Source: Sphingopyxis sp. H115
GTDB taxonomy: Bacteria; Pseudomonadota; Alphaproteobacteria; Sphingomonadales; Sphingomonadaceae
Direction of reading: 5' to 3'
Assembly (NCBI RefSeq): GCF_001468465.1
Contig: NZ_LNSA01000037.1
Coordinates: 1-40,164 of the forward strand
DNA length: 40,164 bases
The translations under genes and the position numbers were made by a program. Below are positions 17,230-25,512 of this stretch, piece after piece (positions within the stretch are counted from its first letter, which is position 1; every line of letters starts with the position of its first letter). The notes beneath the pieces were generated by a model. It did no database searches. It was not told the origin of the DNA and saw only the letters and a program-made list of their open reading frames with translations.

Positions 17230-18042
17230 ATGCCCGAGCTACCCGAAGTCGAAACCACCGTGCGCGGTCTTGCTCCCTTCCTCGAAGGCCAGAGGCTGAC
17301 CAGCGTCATCACCTTCCGCCCCGACCTGCGTCGGCCCTTTCCCGCCGATCTTGCGCAGCGTCTGACGGGGGCGACGGTCACGGCGCTGTCGCGCCGCGCC
17401 AAATATGGTGTGATCTCGACCGACCGCCACGATCATATGATCTTTCACCTCGGCATGTCCGGGCGCTGGCGGACCGAGGGCGGCGCCGCGGGCAAGCACG
17501 ACCATTTGCTGCTCGAAACCGGCGCGGGGCACCGGCTTTTCCTCCACGACCCAAGGCGATTCGGATCGGTCGACCTCGTCAGCGGCGACCCGCTGGCGTC
17601 GTTCCCTGCCTTCGTGACGTTCGGCCCCGAACCTTTGTCGGATGCCTTCGATGCCGCCTATCTGGCGCAGGCGCTCGTGGGACGACGCGCGCCGATCAAG
17701 GCGATGCTGCTCGACCAGACGATCGTCGCGGGGCTCGGCAATATATATGTGTGCGAGGCGCTCAACATGGCGCGCATTTCGCCGCTGAAACCCGCTGCCG
17801 ACGTGTCGAAGGCGAAGCTCGCGGTGCTGGTGCCCGCGATCAAGGCGGTCTTGGCCGCCGCCATCGCCGCGGGCGGGTCGACCTTGCGCGATTTCCTCAG
17901 CCCCGAAGGCGACCTCGGCTATTTCGCGAAGGATTGGCGCGTCTATGGGCGCGAGGGCGAGTCCTGCGAATGCGGCGGCACCATCGCGCGCATCGTGCAA
18001 TCGGGCCGCTCGACCTTCTATTGCCCCAAATGCCAGCGCTAA
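17230..18042 (+). CDS. mutM: Formamidopyrimidine-DNA glycosylase
   Basis: MutM removes 8-oxoguanine and formamidopyrimidines by combined glycosylase and AP-lyase action. The 270-aa protein must start at this ATG, because the next residues PELPEVET contain the catalytic proline (residue 2) and glutamate (residue 3). K58 in RRAKYG is the conserved beta-F catalytic lysine. The helix-two-turn-helix region GLGNIYVCEAL and a C-terminal zinc finger (C246, C248, C265, C268) are intact. The frame extends far upstream in the same phase, but only as a shadow of ubiE on the other strand. Confidence 0.96.
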   Translation: MPELPEVETTVRGLAPFLEGQRLTSVITFRPDLRRPFPADLAQRLTGATVTALSRRAKYGVISTDRHDHMIFHLGMSGRWRTEGGAAGKHDHLLLETGAGHRLFLHDPRRFGSVDLVSGDPLASFPAFVTFGPEPLSDAFDAAYLAQALVGRRAPIKAMLLDQTIVAGLGNIYVCEALNMARISPLKPAADVSKAKLAVLVPAIKAVLAAAIAAGGSTLRDFLSPEGDLGYFAKDWRVYGREGESCECGGTIARIVQSGRSTFYCPKCQR

Positions 18043-18066
18043 TGCGGGCAATTGCCCGTAAAGCCA

Positions 18067-18095
18067 TTGACCAAAGCGCCCTTCGCCGCTATGCG
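18067..18095 (+). promoter_or_regulatory. Candidate sigma-70 promoter for rpsT
   Basis: TTGACC (18067–18072) and TATGCG (18090–18095) are separated by 17 nt. This would give a leader of about 130 nt before the rpsT ATG, which fits a separate promoter after mutM. A dyad, GGGCAATTGCCC, lies just upstream (18047–18058). The call rests on sequence match alone. Confidence 0.5.
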
Positions 18096-18112
18096 CGCAC
18101 CCTTCGAGCAGG

Positions 18113-18144
18113 GTCCGGTCGTCCGGAACCGGCCGCATCCGGAC
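18113..18144 (+). promoter_or_regulatory. Hairpin in rpsT 5' leader
   Basis: GTCCGG (18113–18118) pairs with CCGGAC (18139–18144), with a further CCGG-rich stem possible inside. It lies within the predicted rpsT transcript leader. Ribosomal protein genes often carry autoregulatory leaders, so this is a possible S20-binding structure, but nothing here proves it. Confidence 0.3.
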
Positions 18145-18230
18145 ATTGATTCGCCGCAAGCGCGCGATTCGGCTGCTCCGTTGAGGCTGTGCTCCGACCA
18201 TGTAGACCGTTTGAAAGACTAGAGGAATTT

Positions 18231-18494
18231 ATGGCCAATACGCCGCAGGCAAAGAAGCGCATCCGCCGCAACACCGCGCGCACCATCGTGAACAAGAATC
18301 GCGTTTCGCGCATTCGTACGCTGGTGAAGAAGGTCGAAGCCGCCGTCGCCGCCGGTGACAAGGACGCGGCCGCGACCGCGCTGAAGGCGGCGCAGCCCGA
18401 AATGGCGCGCGGCGTCGCCAAGGGCGTGCTTCACAAGAATACCGTCGCGCGCAAATTCTCGCGCCTGACGAAGAGCGTGAACGCGATCGCCTGA
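18231..18494 (+). CDS. rpsT: 30S ribosomal protein S20
   Basis: S20 binds 16S rRNA during 30S assembly. The 87-aa basic protein starts [14 protein letters not shown] and has the usual helical pattern and length, with [16 protein letters not shown] near the end. AGAGGA lies 7 nt before the ATG. A strong intrinsic terminator follows the stop. rpsT just upstream of dnaA is a familiar alphaproteobacterial order. Confidence 0.97.
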   Translation: MANTPQAKKRIRRNTARTIVNKNRVSRIRTLVKKVEAAVAAGDKDAAATALKAAQPEMARGVAKGVLHKNTVARKFSRLTKSVNAIA

Positions 18495-18995
18495 TCCCGT
18501 CTGTCCCGAAAGGGCACACAAAGGACTCGCCGGCGTCTTGCCTGCGGGTCCTTTTCTGTTTCCGATATTGTGACATCGCGGTGGCAATAGTGTTGCAGCG
18601 CGGTAAGTGACGGAATTACTGCGATTCGTTGATCTGTTGCTGGACCGTCACAAATAAACATCTGAAAAATATAAGAAAAACACGCTTTTCTCGCGATTCC
18701 GGGACCCCGGGTGAGTCAAGATTTTTATTTCAGTATTTTTACATGGCCAGCCCTTGATCGACTCGCCGCCCCCTGACTAGACAGGGTGCGTCGTCGGCCT
18801 TCGCCGGCGGCCGCCACATCGACATGATTCGCGACTTTTCGGGCTGCGTGCGCCGGAGAGAAAGCCTGTGCCTACGCACGGGTGACGATTCGGCGCGTGG
18901 ATGGCCGCCCGATGTTCGGGGCAAGGGGACCAAGGGGGCAGTGTAGCGTGACAGAGAGCGGCAATCGGCATGGCAATGACGCAAAGGGCGGAGCA
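18495..18995. other. Long AT-rich, GANTC-rich region upstream of dnaA
   Basis: No gene is seen in about 500 bp. After the rpsT terminator the region becomes unusually AT-rich for this chromosome (about 18,560–18,745, with runs such as AAAAATATAAG and TTTTTATTT). GANTC sites start at 18524, 18623, 18695, 18713, 18760, 18826 and 18887. A weak promoter-like pair, TTGATC (18754–18759) and TAGACA (18778–18783), could serve dnaA. I found no clear match to TTATCCACA in this stretch. Confidence 0.6.
18520..18560 (+). terminator. Intrinsic terminator after rpsT
   Basis: An 11-nt stem, AAAGGACTCGC (18520–18530), pairs with GCGGGTCCTTT (18544–18554), with one G·U pair, and is followed by TTCTGTTT. Position 26 nt after the rpsT stop and U-rich tail fit rho-independent termination. 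Confidence 0.85.
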
Positions 18996-20357
18996 ATGAG
19001 CGGCGATGCTGCGATGCTCTGGCCGCGCGTTGCCGAAGGGCTGCGCCGCGACCTTGGCGTCCGCACCTTCGACCATTGGCTGAAGCCCGTGCGCTTTGCC
19101 GACTTCTGCTCGCTTTCGGGCGTGGTGACGCTCGAGACCGCCAGCCGTTTTTCGGCGAACTGGATCAACGAACGCTTCGGCGATCGGCTCGAACTGGCGT
19201 GGCGGCAGCATCTGCCCGCGGTGCGCAGCGTAATGGTGCGCGGCGGCGCGGCGGCCAGCGAGCGGTCGACGGCGCTTGCCGCGGCCCCGCTGCCGGCGTT
19301 CGAGACGCCGCCCGCACCCGCGGCCAATCCGGCGCTGCTCGGTTTCGACCCGCGCCTGTCGTTCGACCGCTTCGTCGTCGCGCGCAGCAACATCCTTGCC
19401 GCCAACGCCGCGCGCCGCATGGCGATGGTCGAGGCGCCGCAGTTCAACCCGCTCTATCTCTGCTCGGGCACCGGGCAGGGCAAGACGCACCTCCTCCAGG
19501 CGATCGCGCAGGATTATGCCGCGGCGCATCCGACCGCGAACATCATTCTGATGTCGGCGGAAAAATTCATGCTCGAATTCGTCGGCGCGATGCGCGGCGG
19601 CGACATGATGGCGTTCAAGGCGCGGCTGCGCGCCGCCGACCTGTTGCTGCTCGACGATCTGCAATTCGTGATCGGCAAAAATTCCACGCAGGAAGAGCTG
19701 CTCCACACGATCGACGACCTGATGACCGCGGGCAAACGCCTCGTCGTCACCGCCGACCGCCCGCCCGCGATGCTCGACGGCGTCGAGGCGCGGCTGCTGT
19801 CACGGCTGTCAGGCGGGCTCGTCGCCGATATCGAGGCGCCCGAGGACGATCTGCGTGAACGCATCATCCGCCAGCGGCTCGCCGCGATGCCGATGGTCGA
19901 GGTGCCCGACAATGTTGTCGCCTATCTGGTCAAGCATTTCACGCGCAACATCCGCGAGCTCGAAGGCGCGCTGAACAAGCTGCTCGCTTATGCGGCGCTT
20001 ACCGGCGCGCGGCTCGATCTCGCGCTCGCCGAAGACCGGCTCGCCGAAAATGTCCGCAGCGCGCGCCCCCGCATCACGATCGACGAGATCCAGCGCGCGG
20101 TCTGCGCGCACTACCGCCTCGACAAGAGCGAAATGGCGTCGAAGCGCCGCGTCCGCGCCGTCGCGCGCCCGCGCCAGGTCGCGATGTATCTGGCGAAGGA
20201 ACTGACGCCGCGCTCCTATCCCGAGATCGGTCGCCGCTTCGGCGGGCGCGACCATTCGACGGTGATCCATGCGGTGCGCACAGTCGAGGCGCTGCGCGTC
20301 GCCGACAGCGAACTCGACGCCGAAATCGCCGCGATCCGGCGTAGTCTCAACAACTGA
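18996..20357 (+). CDS. dnaA: Chromosomal replication initiator protein
   Basis: DnaA binds origin DnaA boxes and opens oriC. With this ATG the product is 453 aa. Domain I (about 1–75, LWPRVAEGLRRDL…F-x-x-WLKP) is followed by a short variable linker. The AAA+ domain has Walker A GTGQGKT (158–164, K163), Walker B LLLLDDLQF (D220, D221), and sensor and arginine-finger regions. Domain IV ends with the DnaA-box-binding signature GGRDHSTVIHAV (around D419). The ATG has GGGCGGAG just upstream; an in-frame GTG at 18948 with AAGGGGG upstream would add 16 residues and is a real alternative. It is followed by DnaA-box-like sequences. Confidence 0.95.
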   Translation: MSGDAAMLWPRVAEGLRRDLGVRTFDHWLKPVRFADFCSLSGVVTLETASRFSANWINERFGDRLELAWRQHLPAVRSVMVRGGAAASERSTALAAAPLPAFETPPAPAANPALLGFDPRLSFDRFVVARSNILAANAARRMAMVEAPQFNPLYLCSGTGQGKTHLLQAIAQDYAAAHPTANIILMSAEKFMLEFVGAMRGGDMMAFKARLRAADLLLLDDLQFVIGKNSTQEELLHTIDDLMTAGKRLVVTADRPPAMLDGVEARLLSRLSGGLVADIEAPEDDLRERIIRQRLAAMPMVEVPDNVVAYLVKHFTRNIRELEGALNKLLAYAALTGARLDLALAEDRLAENVRSARPRITIDEIQRAVCAHYRLDKSEMASKRRVRAVARPRQVAMYLAKELTPRSYPEIGRRFGGRDHSTVIHAVRTVEALRVADSELDAEIAAIRRSLNN

Positions 20358-20386
20358 TCCACAGGGTTATGCCGGGGTTATCCCCA
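20355..20386. promoter_or_regulatory. Pair of DnaA-box-like 9-mers after dnaA
   Basis: TGATCCACA (20355–20363, overlapping the dnaA stop) and TTATCCCCA (20378–20386) each differ from the consensus TTATCCACA at one position and are 23 nt apart on the same strand. They could be DnaA sites, but only two were seen and no unwinding element adjoins them. Confidence 0.35.
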
Positions 20387-20430
20387 TCGCCGTCTTGGGG
20401 TGGCGAGTTGCCCCCTCGTGCACCGCGGCG

Positions 20431-20474
20431 AAAGCCGGGGCACATATTCCCATGGCGCAACTGGCCCCGGCTTT
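20431..20474 (+). terminator. Long-looped hairpin, possible dnaA terminator
   Basis: AAAGCCGGGGC (20431–20441) is perfectly complementary to GCCCCGGCTTT (20464–20474), followed by one more T. The 22-nt loop is long for a terminator, so it may instead be a REP-like palindrome that serves this role between the convergent dnaA and DUF4136 genes. Confidence 0.45.
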
Positions 20475-20528
20475 TGCCGGGATAGGCATCTCTATCGGCA
20501 ACAACCGATCGCAACCGGCGATCCGCCG

Positions 20529-20562
20529 AAAAAAAGCCCGCCTTCCATACCGGAGGGCGGGC
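20529..20562 (-). terminator. Intrinsic terminator of DUF4136 gene
   Basis: Read on the minus strand, an 11-bp GC-rich stem (GCCCGCC core, one mismatch, 5-nt loop) is followed by seven Ts. It lies 25 nt beyond the stop at 20587. This is the strongest terminator in the window. Confidence 0.85.
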
Positions 20563-20586
20563 CTTTCGGCGTTCATTTGCGGTGTG

Positions 20587-21276
20587 TCAGCCCTTTTCGG
20601 GCGGCGCCACCGTGATGCGGACGCGTTCGCCCGAATTGCCGGGGAAGCCGGTGAACATCGCCTCGACCAGGTTCGGGACGATCGTCTGGAGGTTGTTGTC
20701 GCGCGACTGCGCTTCGGCATGACCTTCGAACAGGCGCGACCCATCGGCGGCGCGGTTGATCTGGAGATTGAGGCCGCTGGTGTAGACGGTGTAGCTGCTG
20801 ACATCGTTATAGCCCCAGCTCGGCCCGAACCCGCCCCACAGGAAGGGATCGCGATAGCCATAGACATAGCGCCGCCCGCCGCGACCGGTGACGATCACCG
20901 GACGATAGAAGCCGCGGCCATAATAGCCGCCGTACCAAGGGTCGCCGAAGCCGGGCGAGGACACGACGCGTTCGCGACCCTTGTCGACGCCATAATCCAT
21001 GCGCACGATCAGGTCGGCGCGTTCGCCGTTCGCGGCGGGGCGATAGCCGTAACGCGTCAGTTCGCCCGCGACCATATTCGCATATTGGCCGAACTCGATG
21101 CCGCCCTGCAGCGCGGGATTGCTCGCCTCGACGACAAAGCTCTGGCCCTGCGGCGCGGGCAGCTGCGACTGGAAGCGCGCGACATCGGCCTTGAACGGCG
21201 TCGCGCAGCCGGCGAGCGCGAGCGCCGCGCCCGTCATGGCGGTCAGGGCCAGTCGCCGGAAATTGGTCATGCTCAT
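20587..21276 (-). CDS. DUF4136-type lipoprotein
   Basis: The 229-aa product has a classic lipoprotein signal: basic N-terminus, hydrophobic run and LAGC lipobox (C24). The body matches the pattern of DUF4136 outer-membrane lipoproteins: FVVEASNP, an N-terminal beta region, a central Gly/Tyr-rich segment (about 110–150, GYYGRGFYRP) and a C-terminal domain with LFEGHAEAQSRD and VEAMFTGFPG. Function of the family is unknown. The start is chosen at 21276 because GGAG lies 8 nt upstream; the frame extends to 21321 without such a site. It is monocistronic, with its own terminator and an upstream EcfG-like sequence. Confidence 0.82.
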   Translation of the reverse strand: MSMTNFRRLALTAMTGAALALAGCATPFKADVARFQSQLPAPQGQSFVVEASNPALQGGIEFGQYANMVAGELTRYGYRPAANGERADLIVRMDYGVDKGRERVVSSPGFGDPWYGGYYGRGFYRPVIVTGRGGRRYVYGYRDPFLWGGFGPSWGYNDVSSYTVYTSGLNLQINRAADGSRLFEGHAEAQSRDNNLQTIVPNLVEAMFTGFPGNSGERVRITVAPPEKG

Positions 21277-21357
21277 CGTCTTGGCTCCGTGATTCGGGTG
21301 CGCATTCGGTCGCGCGCTCATACCATAGACTATGCCGCTGCGACTTAACCTTGGTTG

Positions 21358-21383
21358 AACCCGTTTCGTCGCACGGCGGTTCC
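21358..21383 (-). promoter_or_regulatory. Weak EcfG-like promoter before DUF4136 gene
   Basis: On the minus strand GGAAC (21383–21379) is followed after 17 nt by GGTT (21361–21358). The alphaproteobacterial EcfG consensus is GGAAC-N16/17-CGTT, so the -10 has one mismatch. It lies about 80 nt upstream of the start codon. Confidence 0.3.
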
Positions 21384-21458
21384 ATGTCCCGATATGGGGA
21401 CCGGCGACGCGGAAACAAGGATTTCCGCTTGCGGAACAGCGCTCAAGCGGCGTGGAAC

Positions 21459-22457
21459 TCAGCGGCAGAGCCCCAGCGCCGCATAGGCGGCGTCGAGCGT
21501 CGGCTTCGCCAGCGCCGATGCGCGCGCTGCGCCCGCCTCCAGCGCCGCGTCGATCGCCGCCGGATCGGCCTTGAGCGCGGTCAGCCGCGTGGCGATCGGC
21601 CGCAGCGTCTCGACGAGCAGCTCGCCGAGCGCGGGTTTGAACGCGCCGAAGCCTTGTCCGGCAAAGCGCGCGAGCACCTGGTCGACGCTTTCGTCGGCCA
21701 TCGCGGCATAGATCGACACGAGATTCTTCGCCTCGGGCCGCCCGTCGAGCCCCGCGGCCTCCGACGGCAGCGGCTCGGGGTCGGTCTTTGCCTTGCGAAT
21801 CTTCGCCATGATCGTGTCGGCGTCGTCGACCAGGTTGATCCGGCTTGCATCGCTCGGGTCCGATTTCGACATTTTCGCCGACCCGTCGCGCAGGCTCATG
21901 ATACGCGCTGCGGCGGCCGGGATCGTCGGTTCGGGCAGGGTGAAGGTCTCGGTCCCGGTGTCGAGGTTGAACTTGGTCGCGACGTCGCGCGCCAGCTCCA
22001 GATGCTGCTTCTGGTCGTCGCCGACGGGGACGTGCGTCGTCTGATAGAGCAGCACGTCGGCGGCCTGCAGGACCGGATAGGCATAGAGGCCGACGCTCGC
22101 GCCTTCGCGGTTCTTGCCCGACTTTTCCTTGAACTGCGTCATCCGGTTCAACCAGCCGATGCGTGCGGTGCAGAACAAGAGCCAGGCGAGTTCGGCATGC
22201 GCGGGCACGCGCGCCTGGTTGAACAATATTGCCTTGGCGGGGTCGATCCCTGCCGCCATCAGCGCGGCCGCCATCTCGCGCGTGTTTGCGGTCAGCTCGG
22301 CGGGATCGTTGTGGACGGTGATCGCGTGCAGGTCGGCGAGGAAATAGAGCTTCTCGCCCGGCATGTCGTCCTGCATGCGCACCCAGTTGCGGATCGCGCC
22401 CAGATAATTGCCGAGGTGCAAGTTTCCGGTGGGCTGGATGCCCGATAGCGTCCGCAT
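21459..22457 (-). CDS. trpS: Tryptophanyl-tRNA synthetase
   Basis: TrpRS charges tRNA-Trp. The 332-aa class I synthetase has the HIGH-type motif PTGNLHLGN (residues 9–17), [10 protein letters not shown] and the KMSKS loop (K195–S199) followed by DPSD. The length is typical of bacterial TrpRS. The ATG is preceded by AGGA with 8-nt spacing; the frame continues much further upstream only as a shadow of murJ. It follows murJ by 13 nt and is probably co-transcribed with it. Confidence 0.96.
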   Translation of the reverse strand: MRTLSGIQPTGNLHLGNYLGAIRNWVRMQDDMPGEKLYFLADLHAITVHNDPAELTANTREMAAALMAAGIDPAKAILFNQARVPAHAELAWLLFCTARIGWLNRMTQFKEKSGKNREGASVGLYAYPVLQAADVLLYQTTHVPVGDDQKQHLELARDVATKFNLDTGTETFTLPEPTIPAAAARIMSLRDGSAKMSKSDPSDASRINLVDDADTIMAKIRKAKTDPEPLPSEAAGLDGRPEAKNLVSIYAAMADESVDQVLARFAGQGFGAFKPALGELLVETLRPIATRLTALKADPAAIDAALEAGAARASALAKPTLDAAYAALGLCR

Positions 22458-22470
22458 GATATTTGTCCTG

Positions 22471-24048
22471 TTAAAGTGTGCGCCGGCGCAGCTGGCCGAC
22501 GGTGTCGCGATTGACCACGCCGAACAGCATGGCGCAACCAAAGAATATGATCGCGCCCGTCGCGACGAGCGCCCCCAGCGCCGCGATCCGTTCGAACACC
22601 CCGCCGGTGAAGGCGTCGCCCGCCAGCGGGATCGCGAAATGGAGCGCCGCCGCCATCGCCGCCGCGGCAAGGGCGATGCGCGCGATCCGCCCTGCCACCT
22701 GACCGGAAAGGTGGAACAGCCCCTTGCGGTGCAGGATCGCGTACAGCATCGCCACATTGCACCAGGCGGCGATCGATCCCGCCAGCGCGAGCCCGACGAT
22801 CCCCAGGCGTGGGATCAGCAACAGGTTGAGGCCGATGTTGATCGCGAGCGAAATCGCCGCGGTCCAGACCGGCGTCCGCGTGTCCTTGCGCGCGAAGAAA
22901 TTGGGGACGAGCACCTTGACCAGCACATAGGCGGGCAGGCCGACGACGAGCCCGCCGACGACTGCGCCGGTCGCGAGCCCATCGGCGGCGCTATATTGTC
23001 CGCCGACATAGAAGGCGCTGGTGATCGCCGGCCCCGCGACGAACAGCGCGACCGCGGCGGGCACGGTGAGCAGCATCGCGAGCTCGACGGCATTGCTTTG
23101 CAGCCGGAAGGCGCCGTCGCGATCGTCCTGCGCGACGAAGCGCGACAGCGCGGGCAGGATCGCGGTGCCGAGCGCGATGCCGATGATCCCGAGCGGCAGT
23201 TGGTTGAGCCGGTCGGCCATCGCCAGATAGGTGATGCTCTTGTCGGGGAGCGAGGCGATGAAGAACAGGTCGATGAAGCGGCTGATCTGATAGACGCCGG
23301 CGCCGAACACCGCGGGCAGGATCAGCACCCCCATCTCGCGCACATCTGCGGTCAGGCGCGGACGGCGCAGCGCGGGCCGGAAACCCGATCGCCGGATCCA
23401 GTAATAAAGCCAGCCGAGCTGGAACAGCCCCGACAGCGACACCGAAATCGCAAGATAGAGCCCGGTCGCGGCCTTCGCCGCTTCGCTACCGTCGCCGGTG
23501 AACAGCCCGAGCAGCAGCGCGCCGATCAGGCAGATGTTGAGCAGGATCGGCGCGGCGGCGGCGGCGGCGAAGCGCGACAGGCTGTTGAGGATGGCCGCGA
23601 ACAAGGTCGCGATGCTCATGAACGCCAGATAAGGAAAGGCGATGCGTGCCATCACGACGGCGAGGTCGAAGGTTTCGCCATCGGCCTGCAACGCGTCGCT
23701 CGCGAACAGGCGCATCACCCACGGCATGACGACCAGCAATAGCGCCGAAAAGACGATCAGGATCGGGATCAGCACCGCGAGCACCGCGTCGGCGAAGGCG
23801 CGCGCTTCGCCATGGTCGCCGTCCTTCGTCATCCGCTGGTTGAATAGCGGGATGAAGGCGGCGGCAAACGCGCCCTCGGCGAACAGGCGGCGGAAAATAT
23901 TGGGCAACTGGAAGGCGAGCTGCCATGCATCGGCGACGCCGCCGGCCCCGAGAATGCGGCTGAGCAGCATGTCGCGCGCAAAGCCGAAAATGCGGCTGAC
24001 CATGGTCAGGCCGCCGATCGTTCCGACGCTTTTGACGAGGCTGCTCAA
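22471..24048 (-). CDS. murJ: Lipid II flippase MurJ
   Basis: MurJ moves undecaprenyl-linked lipid II across the inner membrane for peptidoglycan synthesis. The 525-aa protein has about 14 predicted helices. Its N-terminus carries [19 protein letters not shown] (about residues 18–36), the MurJ signature with conserved arginines, followed by [14 protein letters not shown]. The start is TTG at 24048, placed where the conserved N-terminus begins; the first ATG lies internal to it. It lies between secB and trpS, and substrate handling links it to the PBP1A gene in the same window. Confidence 0.94.
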   Translation of the reverse strand: MSSLVKSVGTIGGLTMVSRIFGFARDMLLSRILGAGGVADAWQLAFQLPNIFRRLFAEGAFAAAFIPLFNQRMTKDGDHGEARAFADAVLAVLIPILIVFSALLLVVMPWVMRLFASDALQADGETFDLAVVMARIAFPYLAFMSIATLFAAILNSLSRFAAAAAAPILLNICLIGALLLGLFTGDGSEAAKAATGLYLAISVSLSGLFQLGWLYYWIRRSGFRPALRRPRLTADVREMGVLILPAVFGAGVYQISRFIDLFFIASLPDKSITYLAMADRLNQLPLGIIGIALGTAILPALSRFVAQDDRDGAFRLQSNAVELAMLLTVPAAVALFVAGPAITSAFYVGGQYSAADGLATGAVVGGLVVGLPAYVLVKVLVPNFFARKDTRTPVWTAAISLAINIGLNLLLIPRLGIVGLALAGSIAAWCNVAMLYAILHRKGLFHLSGQVAGRIARIALAAAAMAAALHFAIPLAGDAFTGGVFERIAALGALVATGAIIFFGCAMLFGVVNRDTVGQLRRRTL

Positions 24049-24075
24049 GCCCTCGGCTCGCCCCCGTTACCGGGT

Positions 24076-24594
24076 TCAGGCCTGGCCGACCGGCGCGCCT
24101 TCGCCCGCCTGCTCGGCCTGCGCGGCCTGCACCTGCTGCATGAACAGGCCGTGGAAATCGATGGGTTCGAGCAACAGCGGGGCAAAACCGCCGTCCTGCA
24201 CGGCGTCGGCGACGACGCGGCGGGCAAAGGGGAACAGGATGCGCGGCGCTTCGGCCAGGAAAAAGGGCTGCAACTGGTCTTCGGGGACGTTGCGGACGCC
24301 GAACAGGCCGGCATATTTCAGATCGATCACAAAGCTTGTGCCGCTGTCGGTTTTCGACGTCACGTCGATCTTCAGCGTCACTTCGAACAGGTTTTCGCCG
24401 ACGCCTTCGGCCGCGATATTGAACTGCACGTCGACCTGCGGGGCGTCCTGCCATTGATAGACGGCGGGCGCGTTCGGATTTTCGAACGACAGATCCTTCA
24501 CATATTGCGAAATCAGGCCGATCGCCGGGCTCGTGTCTTCGCCGTTCGGCTGCAAGGCGGGATTGTTGATGTCGGCGCTGGTCTCGTCGGCCAT
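24076..24594 (-). CDS. secB: Protein-export chaperone SecB
   Basis: SecB is a cytosolic tetrameric chaperone that keeps preproteins unfolded and hands them to SecA. The 172-aa acidic protein shows the expected motifs: [37 protein letters not shown], and [30 protein letters not shown]. The C-terminal tail is Ala/Gln-rich and longer than in E. coli (155 aa). The ATG is the natural start of the conserved region, though its ribosome site is weak. It is divergent from the Tim44-like gene, a recurrent alphaproteobacterial arrangement. Confidence 0.95.
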   Translation of the reverse strand: [172 protein letters not shown]

Positions 24595-24845
24595 GGTGCA
24601 GATGCTTTCACTGGAAAGATGGAAACAATATCCGGGCCGCGGACCGTGCAAGGGTCGCGCCGGACGGTTGTCGCGGCGCTTAGCAGCGCCCGGCTGCCAG
24701 CACAATGGGGCGCAACTCCGCGATCCTAAGGGGCGCGTGACCGTTGACCTGCCGCGCCGCAGCGGCCATGGCTATTTGAAACTGGGCGGCGTATCGCCTA
24801 TGTATCAGACAAGATGTTTCCGCCATCCGCATTGGACTGTTGCCC

Positions 24846-25508
24846 GTGACCGCTTTTTCGATCGTCCTGCTCGCCATGATTGCCGCTTTCCTCGGCATGC
24901 GGCTTTATTCGGTCCTCGGCAAGCGCACCGGGCACGAACAGGAACCCGTGCTGCCGCGCGAGCGTAGCGCCGCGTCGCCGGTCCGGCTCGACGATGGCGA
25001 CACGCCGCCGTCGCCGCTCGCGCCCGCACCCGATGCGTCGGGGCTGGTCTATGAACCTTCTGCCGAGGCCGGGCTGCGCCAGCTGCTCGCGACCGACCGG
25101 AATTTCGATGCCGGGCGGTTCATGGAAGGAGCCGAGGCGGCCTACCGCATGATTTCGGAAGCCTATTGGAAGGGCGACCGCGACACGCTGCGCGACCTTT
25201 GCGACGACGATAGCTACGAAGCCTTTGTCGCGGCGATCGAGGCGCGCGCAGCGCGCGGCGAAACGCTCGACAATCGCCTGATCGGGATCGATTCGGCGAA
25301 GATCACCTCGGTCGATATCGACCGGAACGAAGCGCGCATCACGGTGCGGTACCGGGCCGACATCAGCGCGATCACCCGCGATGCCGACGGCAAGCTGATC
25401 GCGGGGTCGATGAGCGATGCTGCGCAGACCGACGACTTCTGGACCTTCCGTCGCCAGATCGGCAGCAGCGATCCCAACTGGCTGCTCGACGAAATCGAAG
25501 CCGCCTGA
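24846..25508 (+). CDS. Tim44-like membrane-anchored protein (TimA type)
   Basis: The 220-aa product begins with one membrane helix (about residues 3–20), then RLYSVLGKRTGHEQE, a proline-rich linker, and a C-terminal Tim44/MRP-L45 NTF2-like domain (about 80–220). The fold-typical features are FMEGAEAAYRMISEAYWKGDRDTL, SVDIDRNEARITVRYRADI and DDFWTFRRQ. Bacterial Tim44 homologues are thought to be inner-membrane adaptor proteins; the partner here is not known. GTG at 24846 is chosen; TTG at 24840 is the alternative. It stands divergent from secB and just before mltA. Confidence 0.85.
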   Translation: MTAFSIVLLAMIAAFLGMRLYSVLGKRTGHEQEPVLPRERSAASPVRLDDGDTPPSPLAPAPDASGLVYEPSAEAGLRQLLATDRNFDAGRFMEGAEAAYRMISEAYWKGDRDTLRDLCDDDSYEAFVAAIEARAARGETLDNRLIGIDSAKITSVDIDRNEARITVRYRADISAITRDADGKLIAGSMSDAAQTDDFWTFRRQIGSSDPNWLLDEIEAA

Positions 25509-25512
25509 CCCG

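Noticed and set aside
18495..18995. Replication origin upstream of dnaA
   Set aside because: It is AT-rich, but no clear DnaA boxes were found; GANTC enrichment alone is not enough to call oriC.
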